DNA of 33,551 bases from Bacteroidales bacterium (GCA_027858955.1 JAQIBR010000138.1:1-33551); one strand, 5' to 3'. Counted from the stretch's first letter, positions 15,832 through 24,090 are shown. Notes: generated by a model not told the origin, from the sequence alone. Translations and numbers: made by a program.

Positions 15832-15942
15832 CTAATACCGATAAGCCAACTAAAACCTCACTCAATTAGCAAATTGTAGGCTAATCGGTATTAACCAATG
15901 TAATTTCAAAATTTGCCTTCAGCATTTTGAAAACAATTGGTA
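15832..15942. repeat. Double-hairpin MITE-like repeat, copy 1
   Basis: This 111-bp intergenic element shares its ends and internal blocks with copy 2 at 27703-27840: CTAATACCGAT at the left end, CAACTAAA, CAATTAGC, a central ATCGG(T/C)ATTAA, TTCAAAATTTGC, GCATTTTGAA and ACAATTGGTA at the right end. It folds into two adjacent hairpins. In the first, TAATACCGAT (15833-15842) pairs perfectly with ATCGGTATTA (15884-15893). In the second, ACCAAT...TTTCAAAAT (from 15894) pairs with ATTTTGAAA...ATTGGTA (to 15942). It carries no gene. It lies between divergent mnmD and the exonuclease gene. Confidence 0.75.
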
Positions 15943-15953
15943 AAGTTTTTTTG

Positions 15954-15961
15954 TATCTTTA
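15954..15961 (+). promoter_or_regulatory. Near-consensus -7 box for the exonuclease gene
   Basis: TATCTTTA differs from TAnnTTTG only in the last base and lies 17 bp before the ATG at 15979. It is just outside the repeat. The longer reading from 15937 overlaps the repeat and this box. Confidence 0.4.
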
Positions 15962-15978
15962 ACAAAATTAAACGCCCT

Positions 15979-16710
15979 ATGCTGACGCATTTACATAAAA
16001 ATAATATTCTTTTTTTGGATATTGAAACTGTTGCTCAATATCCAAAATACAGTGAATTACCAAAACGATTACAATTACTATGGGATAAAAAGGCCGCCTT
16101 ACTGTCGAAAAATGAAGAAGAAATTCCTGAAGTAATTTATAAGCGCGCAGGGATTTATTCTGAATTTGGAAAGATAGTTTGCATTTCAATCGGTTACTTC
16201 GAAAAAAAACTTCAGAAATTTCGAATTAAATCATTTTTTGGTCATAATGAAAAGGTTTTGCTTACAGCTTTTGCCGATATGTTGAATAAACACTTTAATA
16301 CAGAAAACGATTTATTATGTGCTCACAATGGAAAGGAATTCGATTTCCCATATATCGCCCGTCGACTTCTAATTAATCAAATTAAGCTGCCAAAACTTTT
16401 AGATATTGCCGGTAAAAAACCTTGGGAAATAAAGCATCTTGACACAATGGAATTATGGAAATTTGGTGATTATAAGCATTATACTTCACTTGATTTATTA
16501 ACGGCCATTTTTGAAATACCTTCGCCAAAATCCGATATCGATGGAAGTCAGGTGAATGATGTGTATTGGGAAGAAGGTGATACTAAAAGAATAGCAGAAT
16601 ATTGCCAAAATGATGTTCTCGCAATTGCACAGCTTATGAATGCATATCGGGGAAAACTTCTTTGGAAAGAATCCGATCTTGAATTTTGTGAGCTTATTGA
16701 ACTTAAATAA
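15979..16710 (+). CDS. PolB-type 3'-5' exonuclease domain protein (RNase H-like)
   Basis: From the ATG at 15979 this is a 243-residue protein made essentially of one DEDDy exonuclease domain of the PolB_exo2 kind. ExoI is FLDIET (residues about 12-17), ExoII is AHNGKEFDFPYIARR and ExoIII is YCQNDVLAIAQ, with the Tyr and Asp spaced as in DEDDy enzymes. The catalytic acids are all present. It has no polymerase domain. Such standalone proteins are presumed to trim DNA or RNA 3' ends, but their biological role is not established. The start avoids the upstream repeat. A hairpin terminator follows about 20 bp after the stop. Confidence 0.9.
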   Translation: MLTHLHKNNILFLDIETVAQYPKYSELPKRLQLLWDKKAALLSKNEEEIPEVIYKRAGIYSEFGKIVCISIGYFEKKLQKFRIKSFFGHNEKVLLTAFADMLNKHFNTENDLLCAHNGKEFDFPYIARRLLINQIKLPKLLDIAGKKPWEIKHLDTMELWKFGDYKHYTSLDLLTAIFEIPSPKSDIDGSQVNDVYWEEGDTKRIAEYCQNDVLAIAQLMNAYRGKLLWKESDLEFCELIELK

Positions 16711-16730
16711 GTGGCATATCTTATATGAAA

Positions 16731-16754
16731 AAATCCCACCGTGAAGCGGGATTT
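16731..16754. terminator. Hairpin terminator between exonuclease gene and hydrogenase remnant
   Basis: AAATCCC (16731-16737) pairs with GGGATTT (16748-16754) around a 10-base loop. The A-rich stretch just upstream becomes a T run on the minus strand, so it best fits the minus-strand hydrogenase remnant but can act in both directions. Confidence 0.65.
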
Positions 16755-16764
16755 ATCAAAAAAA

Positions 16765-17205
16765 CTAAAAATGATTCCTCTTTTTATAGGTTGTGTGTAA
16801 TAAGTGATGAGAAACTTCTCCAAGCGGCTCATTTAGAAATTCTTTATAAATCTTAACAATTTCAGGGTTTTCGTGTGATTTCCGTCTAGGCATATTCATA
16901 TCTTCTTCATAAATAGCTTTGGCTCTCAATTTCCTTATTTCTTCATTTGTTGGAATTGGCTGACCGCCGCCGCCAATACAACCTCCGGGGCAAGCCATCA
17001 CTTCAATGAAATGATAAGGTGATTCACCAGCCGCTACCTGATCCATTATTTTTCGCGCATTGATTAAGCCGTGTGCCACAGCAACTTTTAATTCAACTCC
17101 TTCCAAAAAGCTCCAAGCAGGCAAGCAATTTTCAAGTTTTATTGTTGCTTCTTTAATTCCTGCCATTCCTCTAACAGGCAGGATATTCATATTTTTAAAA
17201 CGCAA
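16765..17205 (-). pseudogene. C-terminal remnant of a monomeric-type [FeFe]-hydrogenase catalytic subunit
   Basis: The 146 codons (or 141 from ATG 17190) match the end of HydA. LKVAVAHGLINARKIMDQV is followed by the L3 H-cluster motif in FIEVMACPGGCIGGGGQP, which holds two of the four cluster cysteines. The small-subunit-like tail (RAKAIYEEDMNMP, SHENPEIVKIYKEFL, HHLLHTTYKKR) is complete. The L1 (TSCCPxW) and L2 (MPCxxKxxE) blocks, the FeS domains and about three quarters of the enzyme are missing. A TAA closes the frame just upstream of the TTG at 17205. It cannot bind a complete H-cluster, so it is called a pseudogene. No hydEFG maturation genes are present. A perfect 17-bp inverted repeat lies directly upstream. 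Confidence 0.85.
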
Positions 17206-17215
17206 TATTTATTGT

Positions 17216-17290
17216 TATTCTAAATAAGAAATCGTTATACTATCTTCTTTTATAGCCTTTTACAAATACATGAATTTCTTATTTAGAATA
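17216..17290. repeat. 75-bp element with perfect 17-bp terminal inverted repeats
   Basis: TATTCTAAATAAGAAAT (17216-17232) is exactly complementary to ATTTCTTATTTAGAATA (17274-17290), separated by 41 bp. It may be a small MITE-like element or a stem-loop, and lies 11 bp from the truncated end of the hydrogenase remnant. No target-site duplication is obvious. Confidence 0.6.
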
Positions 17291-17380
17291 GAGACGAAAT
17301 TGAATTACATTAAAATTAGAAAAATTAAAAAGCCAAAAATCAATTTAATTTTGCAAAAAAAACAAGGTAAAATAAATGGC

Positions 17381-17408
17381 TTGAAATATAAAATATTTTG
17401 TACTTTTG
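17381..17408 (+). promoter_or_regulatory. Distal promoter (P1) of the rplM operon
   Basis: TTG at 17381-17383 and TACTTTTG at 17401-17408 (TAnnTTTG) are 17 bp apart. Transcription from here would give a leader of about 230 nt before rplM. Confidence 0.5.
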
Positions 17409-17562
17409 CGCCCGCTAGTACAACAGCACCCCTGATTGATTTTAATTTAAATTAATTAGTAATAATCGGATCTGAGTTAATAGGCAAAACAAGCTATATA
17501 TAAAGGTGTGATGAACAGATAAATGAAATGGTTAAGTTTATCTCTAATTAAGCTCCTGAAAA

Positions 17563-17594
17563 TTTGGTAATTCTTGCTTTTGTTTCTATTTTTG
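17563..17594 (+). promoter_or_regulatory. Proximal promoter (P2) of the rplM operon
   Basis: TTTG at 17563-17566 and TATTTTTG at 17587-17594 match the -33 and -7 Bacteroidota boxes with a 20-bp spacer. This is the best-formed promoter in the window; its leader before ATG 17642 would be about 40 nt. Confidence 0.65.
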
Positions 17595-17641
17595 CAGCCC
17601 ATTTTGGGGATGCTTAGGTTCAACAAGTAAAATAATTGTAA

Positions 17642-18097
17642 ATGAATACGTTAAGTTACAAAACACAAAGTGCAAATAGGCAAACTGTTCAGAAAGAATG
17701 GTTACTTATTGATGCTGAAAATGAAATTTTAGGCCGATTGGCTTCGAAGGTAGCGAATATCTTACGCGGTAAAAACAAACCTTACTTCACCCCTCACGTT
17801 GATTGTGGTGATTATGTGGTTATTATTAATGCCGATAAAATTCGTTTGACCGGAAACAAATGGGAGCAAAAAACCTATATTCGCCATACGGGTTATCCTG
17901 GTGGACAACGCAGTAAAACTGCCAATGAAGTAATGGCTAGCAAGCCATTTGCTATGGTTGAAAAAGCTGTAAAGGGCATGCTTCCAAAAAACAGACTTGG
18001 AGCAGAGTTATTCCGCAATTTGAATGTATATGCAGGAACTGAACATCCACATGCCGGTCAAAATCCTAAAGCTATTAACTTAAATACAATTAAGTAA
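17642..18097 (+). CDS. rplM: 50S ribosomal protein L13
   Basis: The 151-residue protein carries the L13 signature: LIDAENEILGRLASKVANILRGK near the N-terminus, VDCGDYVVIINADKIRLTG, then YIRHTGYPGG and GMLPKNRLG, ending with AGTEHPHAGQNP. It is a 50S assembly protein that binds 23S rRNA early. It starts a ribosomal operon and is followed 2 bp later by rpsI, the usual L13-S9 pair. Two promoters precede it. Confidence 0.98.
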   Translation: MNTLSYKTQSANRQTVQKEWLLIDAENEILGRLASKVANILRGKNKPYFTPHVDCGDYVVIINADKIRLTGNKWEQKTYIRHTGYPGGQRSKTANEVMASKPFAMVEKAVKGMLPKNRLGAELFRNLNVYAGTEHPHAGQNPKAINLNTIK

Positions 18098-18099
18098 TT

Positions 18100-18486
18100 A
18101 TGGAAATCATCAACTCCTTAGGCAGAAGAAAAAAAGCTACAGCTCGCGTTTATCTAAAAGAGGGCACTGGCCAAATCACTGTAAATAAAAAAGATTTCAA
18201 AACATATTTTCCTACAGGAATTCTACAATTTGTTGCACAACAAGCTTTTGAATTAACTGATACTATTGGAAAATACGATGTTGTTGCCAATCTAGATGGC
18301 GGTGGTATAAACGGACAAGCAGAAGCTCTACGCTTAGGTATTTCCCGCGCATTGGTAAAAATCGATGAAGAATTCAAACCTGCTTTGAAAGTTAAAGGTT
18401 TAATGACACGTGACCCTCGTATGGTGGAACGTAAAAAACCTGGTCAACCAAAAGCTCGTAAAAAATTCCAGTTCAGCAAGCGTTAA
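18100..18486 (+). CDS. rpsI: 30S ribosomal protein S9
   Basis: The 128-residue protein begins with the S9 motif NSLGRRKKATARVYLKEGTG and ends with the conserved basic tail KKPGQPKARKKFQFSKR, whose final Lys-Arg reaches the ribosomal P site. GGGINGQAEALRLGISRAL in the middle is the S9 family signature. It sits 2 bp after rplM and 101 bp before rpsB, with a folded spacer in between. Confidence 0.98.
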   Translation: MEIINSLGRRKKATARVYLKEGTGQITVNKKDFKTYFPTGILQFVAQQAFELTDTIGKYDVVANLDGGGINGQAEALRLGISRALVKIDEEFKPALKVKGLMTRDPRMVERKKPGQPKARKKFQFSKR

Positions 18487-18515
18487 ACTATTTATAAATA
18501 ATTGTTTAGTATCTA

Positions 18516-18555
18516 AATTATTGAGACCTCTGTACAGCAGAGCTACTTAGTAATT
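18516..18555 (+). promoter_or_regulatory. Two-stage stem-loop in the rpsI-rpsB spacer, candidate S2 leader
   Basis: A 10-bp outer stem pairs 18516-18525 with 18546-18555 (two G-T wobbles). An internal loop (AC opposite CTA) follows, then a 5-bp CTCTG/CAGAG stem capped by TACAG. No T run follows, so it is not a simple terminator. It ends 32 bp before the rpsB ATG, where an autoregulatory S2-binding leader could sit. That function is inferred from position only. Confidence 0.5.
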
Positions 18556-18587
18556 GCGTTATTAAAGAATGTAAACAAAAACAAAAA

Positions 18588-19442
18588 ATGGCAAAAGTAG
18601 AATTTGACCAATTATTAGATGCAGGTGTGCATTTTGGTCACCTTAAAAGAAAGTGGAATCCAAATATGGCTCCTTATATTTTTATGGAGCGTAATGGCAT
18701 TCACATTATCGACCTTTTTAAAACTCAAGCAAAATTAGAAGAAGCTGCCAATGCAATGAAACAAATTGCTAAGTCAGGTAAAAAAGTTTTGGTCGTGGCT
18801 ACAAAAAAGCAAGCAAAAGAAATTGTTGAAGAAAAAATCAAGGCAGTAAACATGCCTTATGTTACTGAGCGTTGGCCTGGTGGCATGTTAACAAACTTTG
18901 CTACAATTCGTAAGTCTGTTAAGAGAATGGCTTCTATCGATAAAATGGAAACTACACCTCAGTACATGAACCTTTCTAAACGCGAACGCCTTCAAATTAC
19001 ACGCGAACGTGCTAAATTAGAAAAGAACTTGGGTAGTATTTCCGATTTAAACCGTTTACCTTCAGCACTTTTCGTTGTTGATATTATCAAAGAAAAAATC
19101 GCAATTGCTGAGGCACGTAAATTAAATATACCAACTATCGCTATTGTTGATACAAATAGTGACCCAACTTTAGTTGATTTCCCAATCCCTGCTAATGATG
19201 ATGCTTCAAAATCTATTGCATTGATTATAGATATAATGGCAAAAGCCATTGAAGAAGGTTTAATGGAAAGAAAACTTACTCGCGATAAAGAAGAGGAAGA
19301 CAACAGAGAAAAGGCTGCTGCCAAAAAAGATGCAGCTCCTATTGATGATGATATTGATACTGATAAAGTAAAACGTCCTCGTAAACGTATCACCAAGGCA
19401 AAATTTGAAGAAGATAAAGTTGAAAAATCTAAGAAGAAATAA
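18588..19442 (+). CDS. rpsB: 30S ribosomal protein S2
   Basis: The 284-residue protein shows the S2 signatures LLDAGVHFGHLKRKWNPNM near the N-terminus, VTERWPGGMLTNF in the middle, and PALFVVDIIKEKIAIAEARKL-like sequence followed by IPTIAIVDTNSDP. The last 50 residues form a highly charged, Lys/Asp/Glu-rich tail, an extension seen in Bacteroidota S2 proteins. It is followed by tsf 11 bp later, the standard rpsB-tsf arrangement. Confidence 0.98.
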   Translation: MAKVEFDQLLDAGVHFGHLKRKWNPNMAPYIFMERNGIHIIDLFKTQAKLEEAANAMKQIAKSGKKVLVVATKKQAKEIVEEKIKAVNMPYVTERWPGGMLTNFATIRKSVKRMASIDKMETTPQYMNLSKRERLQITRERAKLEKNLGSISDLNRLPSALFVVDIIKEKIAIAEARKLNIPTIAIVDTNSDPTLVDFPIPANDDASKSIALIIDIMAKAIEEGLMERKLTRDKEEEDNREKAAAKKDAAPIDDDIDTDKVKRPRKRITKAKFEEDKVEKSKKK

Positions 19443-19453
19443 AAAATAAGAAA

Positions 19454-20284
19454 ATGGCAAATATAACTGCTGCTGAAGTAAATAAATTAAGAAAACAAAC
19501 CGGTGCCGGTATGATGGATTGCAAAAAGGCATTGGTAGAAAGCGAGGGCGATTTCGAAAAAGCAATTGATTTTTTGCGCAAAAAAGGCCAAAAAGTTGCC
19601 GCTAATCGTTCTGATCGTGATGCTGCCGAAGGTGTTGTATTATCTAAAGTTAATGATGACCGCACACTTGGTGCTGTTATTATGATTAACTGCGAAACTG
19701 ATTTCGTAGCTAAAAACGACGATTTTGTTAATTACGCTCAAAGTGTACTTGACCTTGCAATTGCAAACAAAGCAAAAACAAGCGATGAAGTTTTAGCTCT
19801 AAGCCTTGACGGTGTTTTAATAAAAGATTCTTTGGTTGATAAAATAGGAAAAATTGGTGAAAAAATCGAACTTGGCGGATACGCCGTTTTAGAAGACGCT
19901 TCACTTTCTGCTTATGTTCATCCAGGAAATCGTATTGCAACCGTTGTTGCTTTAAACAAAGTTGTTGATGGCATAGCTGAAATTGGAAAAGATATGGCCA
20001 TGCAGGTTGCTGCTATGAATCCTATTGCTCTTGATCAATCTTTTGTTGACCAAGCTACTATTGATCGTGAGTTAGAAGTCTTTCGCGACATTATTCGTCA
20101 AGAAGGAAAACCTGAAGAAATGGTTGATAAAATTGCAACTGGAAAATTGAATAAATTCTTTAAAGAAAGCACTTTATTGAATCAAGCTTTTATCAAAGAC
20201 TCTAAACAAAGTGTTAGTGTTCATTTGAAAAGCTTCGATAAAGAATTGACGGTTAGTAATTTTAAACGTTTTGCATTAGCATAA
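19454..20284 (+). CDS. tsf: Elongation factor Ts
   Basis: The 276-residue protein is the EF-Tu guanine nucleotide exchange factor. The N-terminal UBA-like domain has VNKLRKQTGAGMMDCKKAL, and the core has TDFVAKNDDF, the EF-Ts signature region that contacts EF-Tu. Its C-terminal helix region ends normally with SFKRFALA-like sequence. It is cotranscribed with rpsB and is followed by a strong terminator 20 bp after the stop. Confidence 0.98.
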   Translation: MANITAAEVNKLRKQTGAGMMDCKKALVESEGDFEKAIDFLRKKGQKVAANRSDRDAAEGVVLSKVNDDRTLGAVIMINCETDFVAKNDDFVNYAQSVLDLAIANKAKTSDEVLALSLDGVLIKDSLVDKIGKIGEKIELGGYAVLEDASLSAYVHPGNRIATVVALNKVVDGIAEIGKDMAMQVAAMNPIALDQSFVDQATIDRELEVFRDIIRQEGKPEEMVDKIATGKLNKFFKESTLLNQAFIKDSKQSVSVHLKSFDKELTVSNFKRFALA

Positions 20285-20303
20285 ATACTGAAATACATAA
20301 TTC

Positions 20304-20338
20304 AAAAGCCATCTGTTAGATAACGGATGGCTTTTTTG
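20304..20338 (+). terminator. Strong rho-independent terminator of the rpsB-tsf operon
   Basis: A 15-bp stem (20304-20318 with 20321-20335, one G-T wobble) is followed by a T run. The A run on the left arm lets it also act for the converging histidine kinase gene, whose stop lies at 20340-20342. Confidence 0.9.
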
Positions 20339-20339
20339 T

Positions 20340-22058
20340 TTAAAGTTGGATTTCAATGTGCTTTCGAATAACTTCAATTAATTTTTCCGGGGAGAAGGGT
20401 TTACTTATATATTCGTTCATACCAACCACAAAGCATTTTTCAATATCCTCTTTAATAGTATTAGCTGATAATGCAACAATTAGAGATGATTTGCGCTCCT
20501 TAAACTTTTCAAATGCCCTTATTTTAGAAGTTGCATCAAAGCCATTCATAATTGGCATTTGAAGATCCATAAGTACAATTTTAAACTCATCATTTTGAAA
20601 ACGCTCAACAGCTTCTAGACCATTTTCAGCAATTTCAACAGGAAAGCCAAGTTTTTTCAAAGTAAAAAAGGCGATTTTCTGATTTATTTTATTGTCTTCA
20701 ACCAATAATACAGGCAATTGTGCAGGCAATAAAACTTCATCTTTTCTAGCTTCAGATGATGTTTTATCCAAATCGATGCTAAACCAGAAAGTACTTCCTT
20801 TAAATTCAGCACTTTCAAAACCTATAGTTCCTCCTAAATAAGAAACAGTTTTTTCGGCCATTGTTAAACCAATGCCAGTACCCTTATATCCTTTGGTAGT
20901 AGAAGAATCTCCTTGAGTAAATGATGAAAATAATTCCGACTGCAAATCCTTCTTTATTCCCAATCCTGTATCTTTAATGCTAAATTTTAAACCAATACTT
21001 TCACTTTTTTGCTGCTCTGCCTGAACAAATAAATGCACAAATCCTTTATTAGTAAATTTAATAGCATTGCTAATTAGAATTGTCAGAATCAACTTTATTT
21101 TTTCTACATCTCCAATAAAGGCGTCGGGCACGCCTTGTGCTATAAAACTCTGTATATCAATCTTTTTTGACTTAACTTGATCCTGAAACTTTTCGTTTAT
21201 ATCCTGAATCAGATCACGTAAAATAAATGTTTCATTCTTACGCGCCCATTCGCCTTTATCAAACGATTCCAACAGCAACATAGAATCAACCATTTCTAAT
21301 AAATACTCTCCCGAGCTATTAATATTTTCAACAAGCTCAATGGCTTGCTTATCTTTTAACATTGATTTTAATAAGCCTCCACTGCCTATAATACCATGCA
21401 ATGGTGTGCGGATTTCGTGACTTAAATTAGCCAAAAAGGTTTGTTTGCTTTTTTCGCCTAAGAGTGCTTTCTCTTGTGCATTTTCAAGTTCTTTTTTAAA
21501 CTGCAACCTTTCACTTAGATCAATACAACAAACCATTACACCATCAACATTTCCATCAACATCTTTTGAAGGAAATATATTTATATTTAGCAATAATTGC
21601 TCATCATCCTGTTTAATCAGAATCTCCCTGCCTTGTATTGCTTTTCCATTCTTCAAAACTTGTAGCTCTGTTTGCTCTAGCTCTGTTAAATAATTTCCTA
21701 TCTGAAGACTCTTACTACTCAATCCTATTATTTCTTCAACTGGAAGATTTGCCAAAGCAGCAAAAGACTGGTTAGCATAGGAATATTCAAGATTTTTATT
21801 CTTAAAATAAATTATTGAGGGAGATATTGCTAAAAAATCTTGCACCTGCTGAAATGCTATTTTCAATGCTGAAATCTGAGGATCGCTCTTGAGTTTGTTT
21901 TTTAACTTACGAAGTTCTTTATTTTTTAACTCTATTTCAGACTGTTGATGCTTAATAATCAATGCATCCTCCTTTGCACTATCAGTGAGCTTTCTCATTT
22001 TTTGGTTTTGCGAAGGCGCACCCGTATATTCTTGAATATTTTTATCGAAATGTTGCAT
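20340..22058 (-). CDS. Soluble hybrid sensor histidine kinase (PAS-HisKA-HATPase-REC)
   Basis: The 572-residue protein has no signal peptide or transmembrane segment. An N-terminal coiled coil (about 25-60) precedes a PAS domain (about 65-185; IIYFKNKNLEYSYANQSF). The HisKA dimer helix has the phospho-acceptor H214 in NLSHEIRTPLHG. The HATPase_c domain has the N box at N331 (SNAIKF), DTGLGI near 363-368 and a GTGIGL box near 393-398. A C-terminal receiver domain (448-572) contains VEDNKINQK and phospho-acceptor D498 in VLMDLQMP. All catalytic residues are present. No response regulator or HPt gene lies nearby, so the output partner is unknown. The ligand of the PAS domain is not predictable. 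Confidence 0.93.
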   Translation of the reverse strand: MQHFDKNIQEYTGAPSQNQKMRKLTDSAKEDALIIKHQQSEIELKNKELRKLKNKLKSDPQISALKIAFQQVQDFLAISPSIIYFKNKNLEYSYANQSFAALANLPVEEIIGLSSKSLQIGNYLTELEQTELQVLKNGKAIQGREILIKQDDEQLLLNINIFPSKDVDGNVDGVMVCCIDLSERLQFKKELENAQEKALLGEKSKQTFLANLSHEIRTPLHGIIGSGGLLKSMLKDKQAIELVENINSSGEYLLEMVDSMLLLESFDKGEWARKNETFILRDLIQDINEKFQDQVKSKKIDIQSFIAQGVPDAFIGDVEKIKLILTILISNAIKFTNKGFVHLFVQAEQQKSESIGLKFSIKDTGLGIKKDLQSELFSSFTQGDSSTTKGYKGTGIGLTMAEKTVSYLGGTIGFESAEFKGSTFWFSIDLDKTSSEARKDEVLLPAQLPVLLVEDNKINQKIAFFTLKKLGFPVEIAENGLEAVERFQNDEFKIVLMDLQMPIMNGFDATSKIRAFEKFKERKSSLIVALSANTIKEDIEKCFVVGMNEYISKPFSPEKLIEVIRKHIEIQL

Positions 22059-22161
22059 AGTATATTAAACAATCATATGACAAGAATTAAGCCAAAAGGT
22101 TTATACAATATATGATTCTCAAATTCAAGTAATTGTAAAATATATTTAAAAAATCAATTTC

Positions 22162-24069
22162 TCATTTAGAGATTTTTTCCAAAAAATTAACCTCTTTTAT
22201 TGCTTTAATAATGCCGCCCACGTCGAAGCCGCATATATGTTGGAGATCTTCAGGTTTTCCATGTTCAATAAATTGATCAGGTATTCCAAGAGACTTTATT
22301 CTGGATTTGTAATTATGTTTTACTTTAAACTCCGCAACCGCACTTCCAAATCCACCTGTCAAACTACCATCTTCAATGGTGATTATTTTTTCAAATTTCT
22401 TAAAAACTAAGTGTAACAAATCTTCATCAATCGGTTTAAGATAACGCATATCATAGAGTGCTACATCATAATCTTTTTGGATTTCAATTGCTTCTAATGC
22501 AGAATTACCAACATGCCCCAAGGAAAGTATCGCTAGATCTTTCCCTTTCTTTACCATATTACCTTTACCAATATGAAGTATTTCTGGTGAATTTCTCAAA
22601 TTATCAAGAACTCCCCTACCACGTGGATAACGGATAGCAAATGGTCCTTTGTCGTATCTTTCTGCAGTATGCATCAAATTAATCAGCTCAACTTCGTTCA
22701 ATGGGGCAGAAATAACAATATTCGGAACAGTTCGCAAATAAGCCAAATCGAAAGTACCATGATGGGTTGAACCGTCTTCACCAACTAATCCGGCACGATC
22801 GATGCAAAAAACAACAGGTAATTTTTGCAAAGCAACATCGTGAATAATCTGATCGTAAGCACGTTGCAAAAACGTGGAATAAATAACACAAAAAGGTTTC
22901 ATTCCTGCAGCAGCTAAACCTGCGGCGAAAGTAACTGCATGCTGCTCTGCAATTCCTACATCAAAAGCTCGGTTAGGTATCGCTGTTATCATCTTTATCA
23001 AAGAGCTTCCAGTTGGCATTGCAGGCGTTATCCCAACTATTTTTTCGTTTTTCTCAGCCAACTCTACTAATGTTTCTCCAAAAACATCTTGATATTTTTG
23101 CGGTAAATCTGTTTTTATTTTTGAGATTAATTCTCCGCTGGTTTTATCGAAATTACCGGGCGCATGAAAAGTAATTGGATCTTTTTCAGCTGTATTTAAA
23201 CCTTTTCCCTTTTTTGTTACAATATGCAAAATCTTAGGCCCGGGAATATCTTTTAAATCATTTAAAACTCGAATTAAACGTAAGGTATTATGTCCATCTT
23301 CAGGTCCGAAATACCTGAAGTTCAACGACTCAAAAAGATTGCTTCGACTTAATATTGATGTTTTAACAGCAGTCTCGATGCTTCGAAAAAAGAACTGAGT
23401 TTTACTAACATACTTATTTCTAGAACCTAGTAATCGCCATATTCGGTCTTTGATTCTATTGTATGTTTTAGATGTAGAAATATTTGTAAGATATTTATGT
23501 AAGGCTCCACCACCTTGATCAATGGAAATACCATTGTCATTTAAAATAACTAATAAATTGGCATGAGAAACACCAGCATTGTTCAATCCTTCCATTGCCA
23601 TTCCGCCCGTCATTGCTCCGTCACCGATAACTGCAATATGATGACGATTCGTTTCGCCTTTTAATTGAGCAGCAACAGCCATTCCTAAGGCAGCTGAAAT
23701 AGATGTAGATGCATGCCCCACTCCAAAGGCATCGTATTCACTTTCACTCATTTTTGGGAAACCTGATATGCCGTTCAACTTCCGATTTGTCTTAAATGAA
23801 TCTCTACGACCAGTTAAAATTTTATGAGGATAAGCCTGATGACCAACATCCCAAATTAATTTGTCGTAAGGTGTGTTAAACACATAATGCAAAGCAATAC
23901 TAAGCTCAACTACACCCAAACTGGATGCTAAATGACCCGAATTTGAAGAAATAACATCAATAATATGTTCGCGCAATTCAGCTGCAAGCACTTTTAAATC
24001 AGACGGATTGACCGTTTTCAAGTCATCCGGATTATTTATTCGTGCTAATATGTTCTTTTTTTTCTCCAA
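22162..24069 (-). CDS. dxs: 1-deoxy-D-xylulose-5-phosphate synthase
   Basis: This thiamine-diphosphate enzyme condenses pyruvate and glyceraldehyde-3-phosphate in the first step of the MEP isoprenoid pathway. It shows SSNSGHLASSLGVVELSIALH, WDVGHQAYPHKIL, the ThDP-binding GDGAMTGG, and VGIAEQHAVTFAAG with the catalytic Glu. No ATG lies near the N-terminus. A TTG at 24093 is inside the -7 box, so I place the start at the TTG at 24069 (MEKKKNILARINNPDDL), giving about 635 residues; this is the least certain start in the window. It is transcribed divergently from dxr, the next enzyme of the pathway, across a 154-bp region. Confidence 0.93.
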   Translation of the reverse strand: MEKKKNILARINNPDDLKTVNPSDLKVLAAELREHIIDVISSNSGHLASSLGVVELSIALHYVFNTPYDKLIWDVGHQAYPHKILTGRRDSFKTNRKLNGISGFPKMSESEYDAFGVGHASTSISAALGMAVAAQLKGETNRHHIAVIGDGAMTGGMAMEGLNNAGVSHANLLVILNDNGISIDQGGGALHKYLTNISTSKTYNRIKDRIWRLLGSRNKYVSKTQFFFRSIETAVKTSILSRSNLFESLNFRYFGPEDGHNTLRLIRVLNDLKDIPGPKILHIVTKKGKGLNTAEKDPITFHAPGNFDKTSGELISKIKTDLPQKYQDVFGETLVELAEKNEKIVGITPAMPTGSSLIKMITAIPNRAFDVGIAEQHAVTFAAGLAAAGMKPFCVIYSTFLQRAYDQIIHDVALQKLPVVFCIDRAGLVGEDGSTHHGTFDLAYLRTVPNIVISAPLNEVELINLMHTAERYDKGPFAIRYPRGRGVLDNLRNSPEILHIGKGNMVKKGKDLAILSLGHVGNSALEAIEIQKDYDVALYDMRYLKPIDEDLLHLVFKKFEKIITIEDGSLTGGFGSAVAEFKVKHNYKSRIKSLGIPDQFIEHGKPEDLQHICGFDVGGIIKAIKEVNFLEKISK

Positions 24070-24090
24070 CTCACTATATATATAAGGAAA

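Larger units (their letters stand above)
17206..17641. other. 436-bp intergenic region upstream of rplM
   Basis: This gene-free stretch holds the 17-bp inverted repeat at 17216-17290, an AT-rich segment, and two promoters for the rplM operon (17381-17408 and 17563-17594). Between the promoters I see no convincing ORF, tRNA or strong hairpin. A ribosomal leader structure could exist but cannot be supported by eye. Confidence 0.6.

Noticed and set aside
16765-17205. Functional small hydrogenase-like ferredoxin domain
   Set aside because: Only two of four H-cluster cysteines and none of the FeS-cluster domains remain, so a working cluster is unlikely.
17206-17641. tRNA gene or ribosomal leader RNA upstream of rplM
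   Set aside because: No cloverleaf or convincing long hairpin could be drawn between the two promoters.
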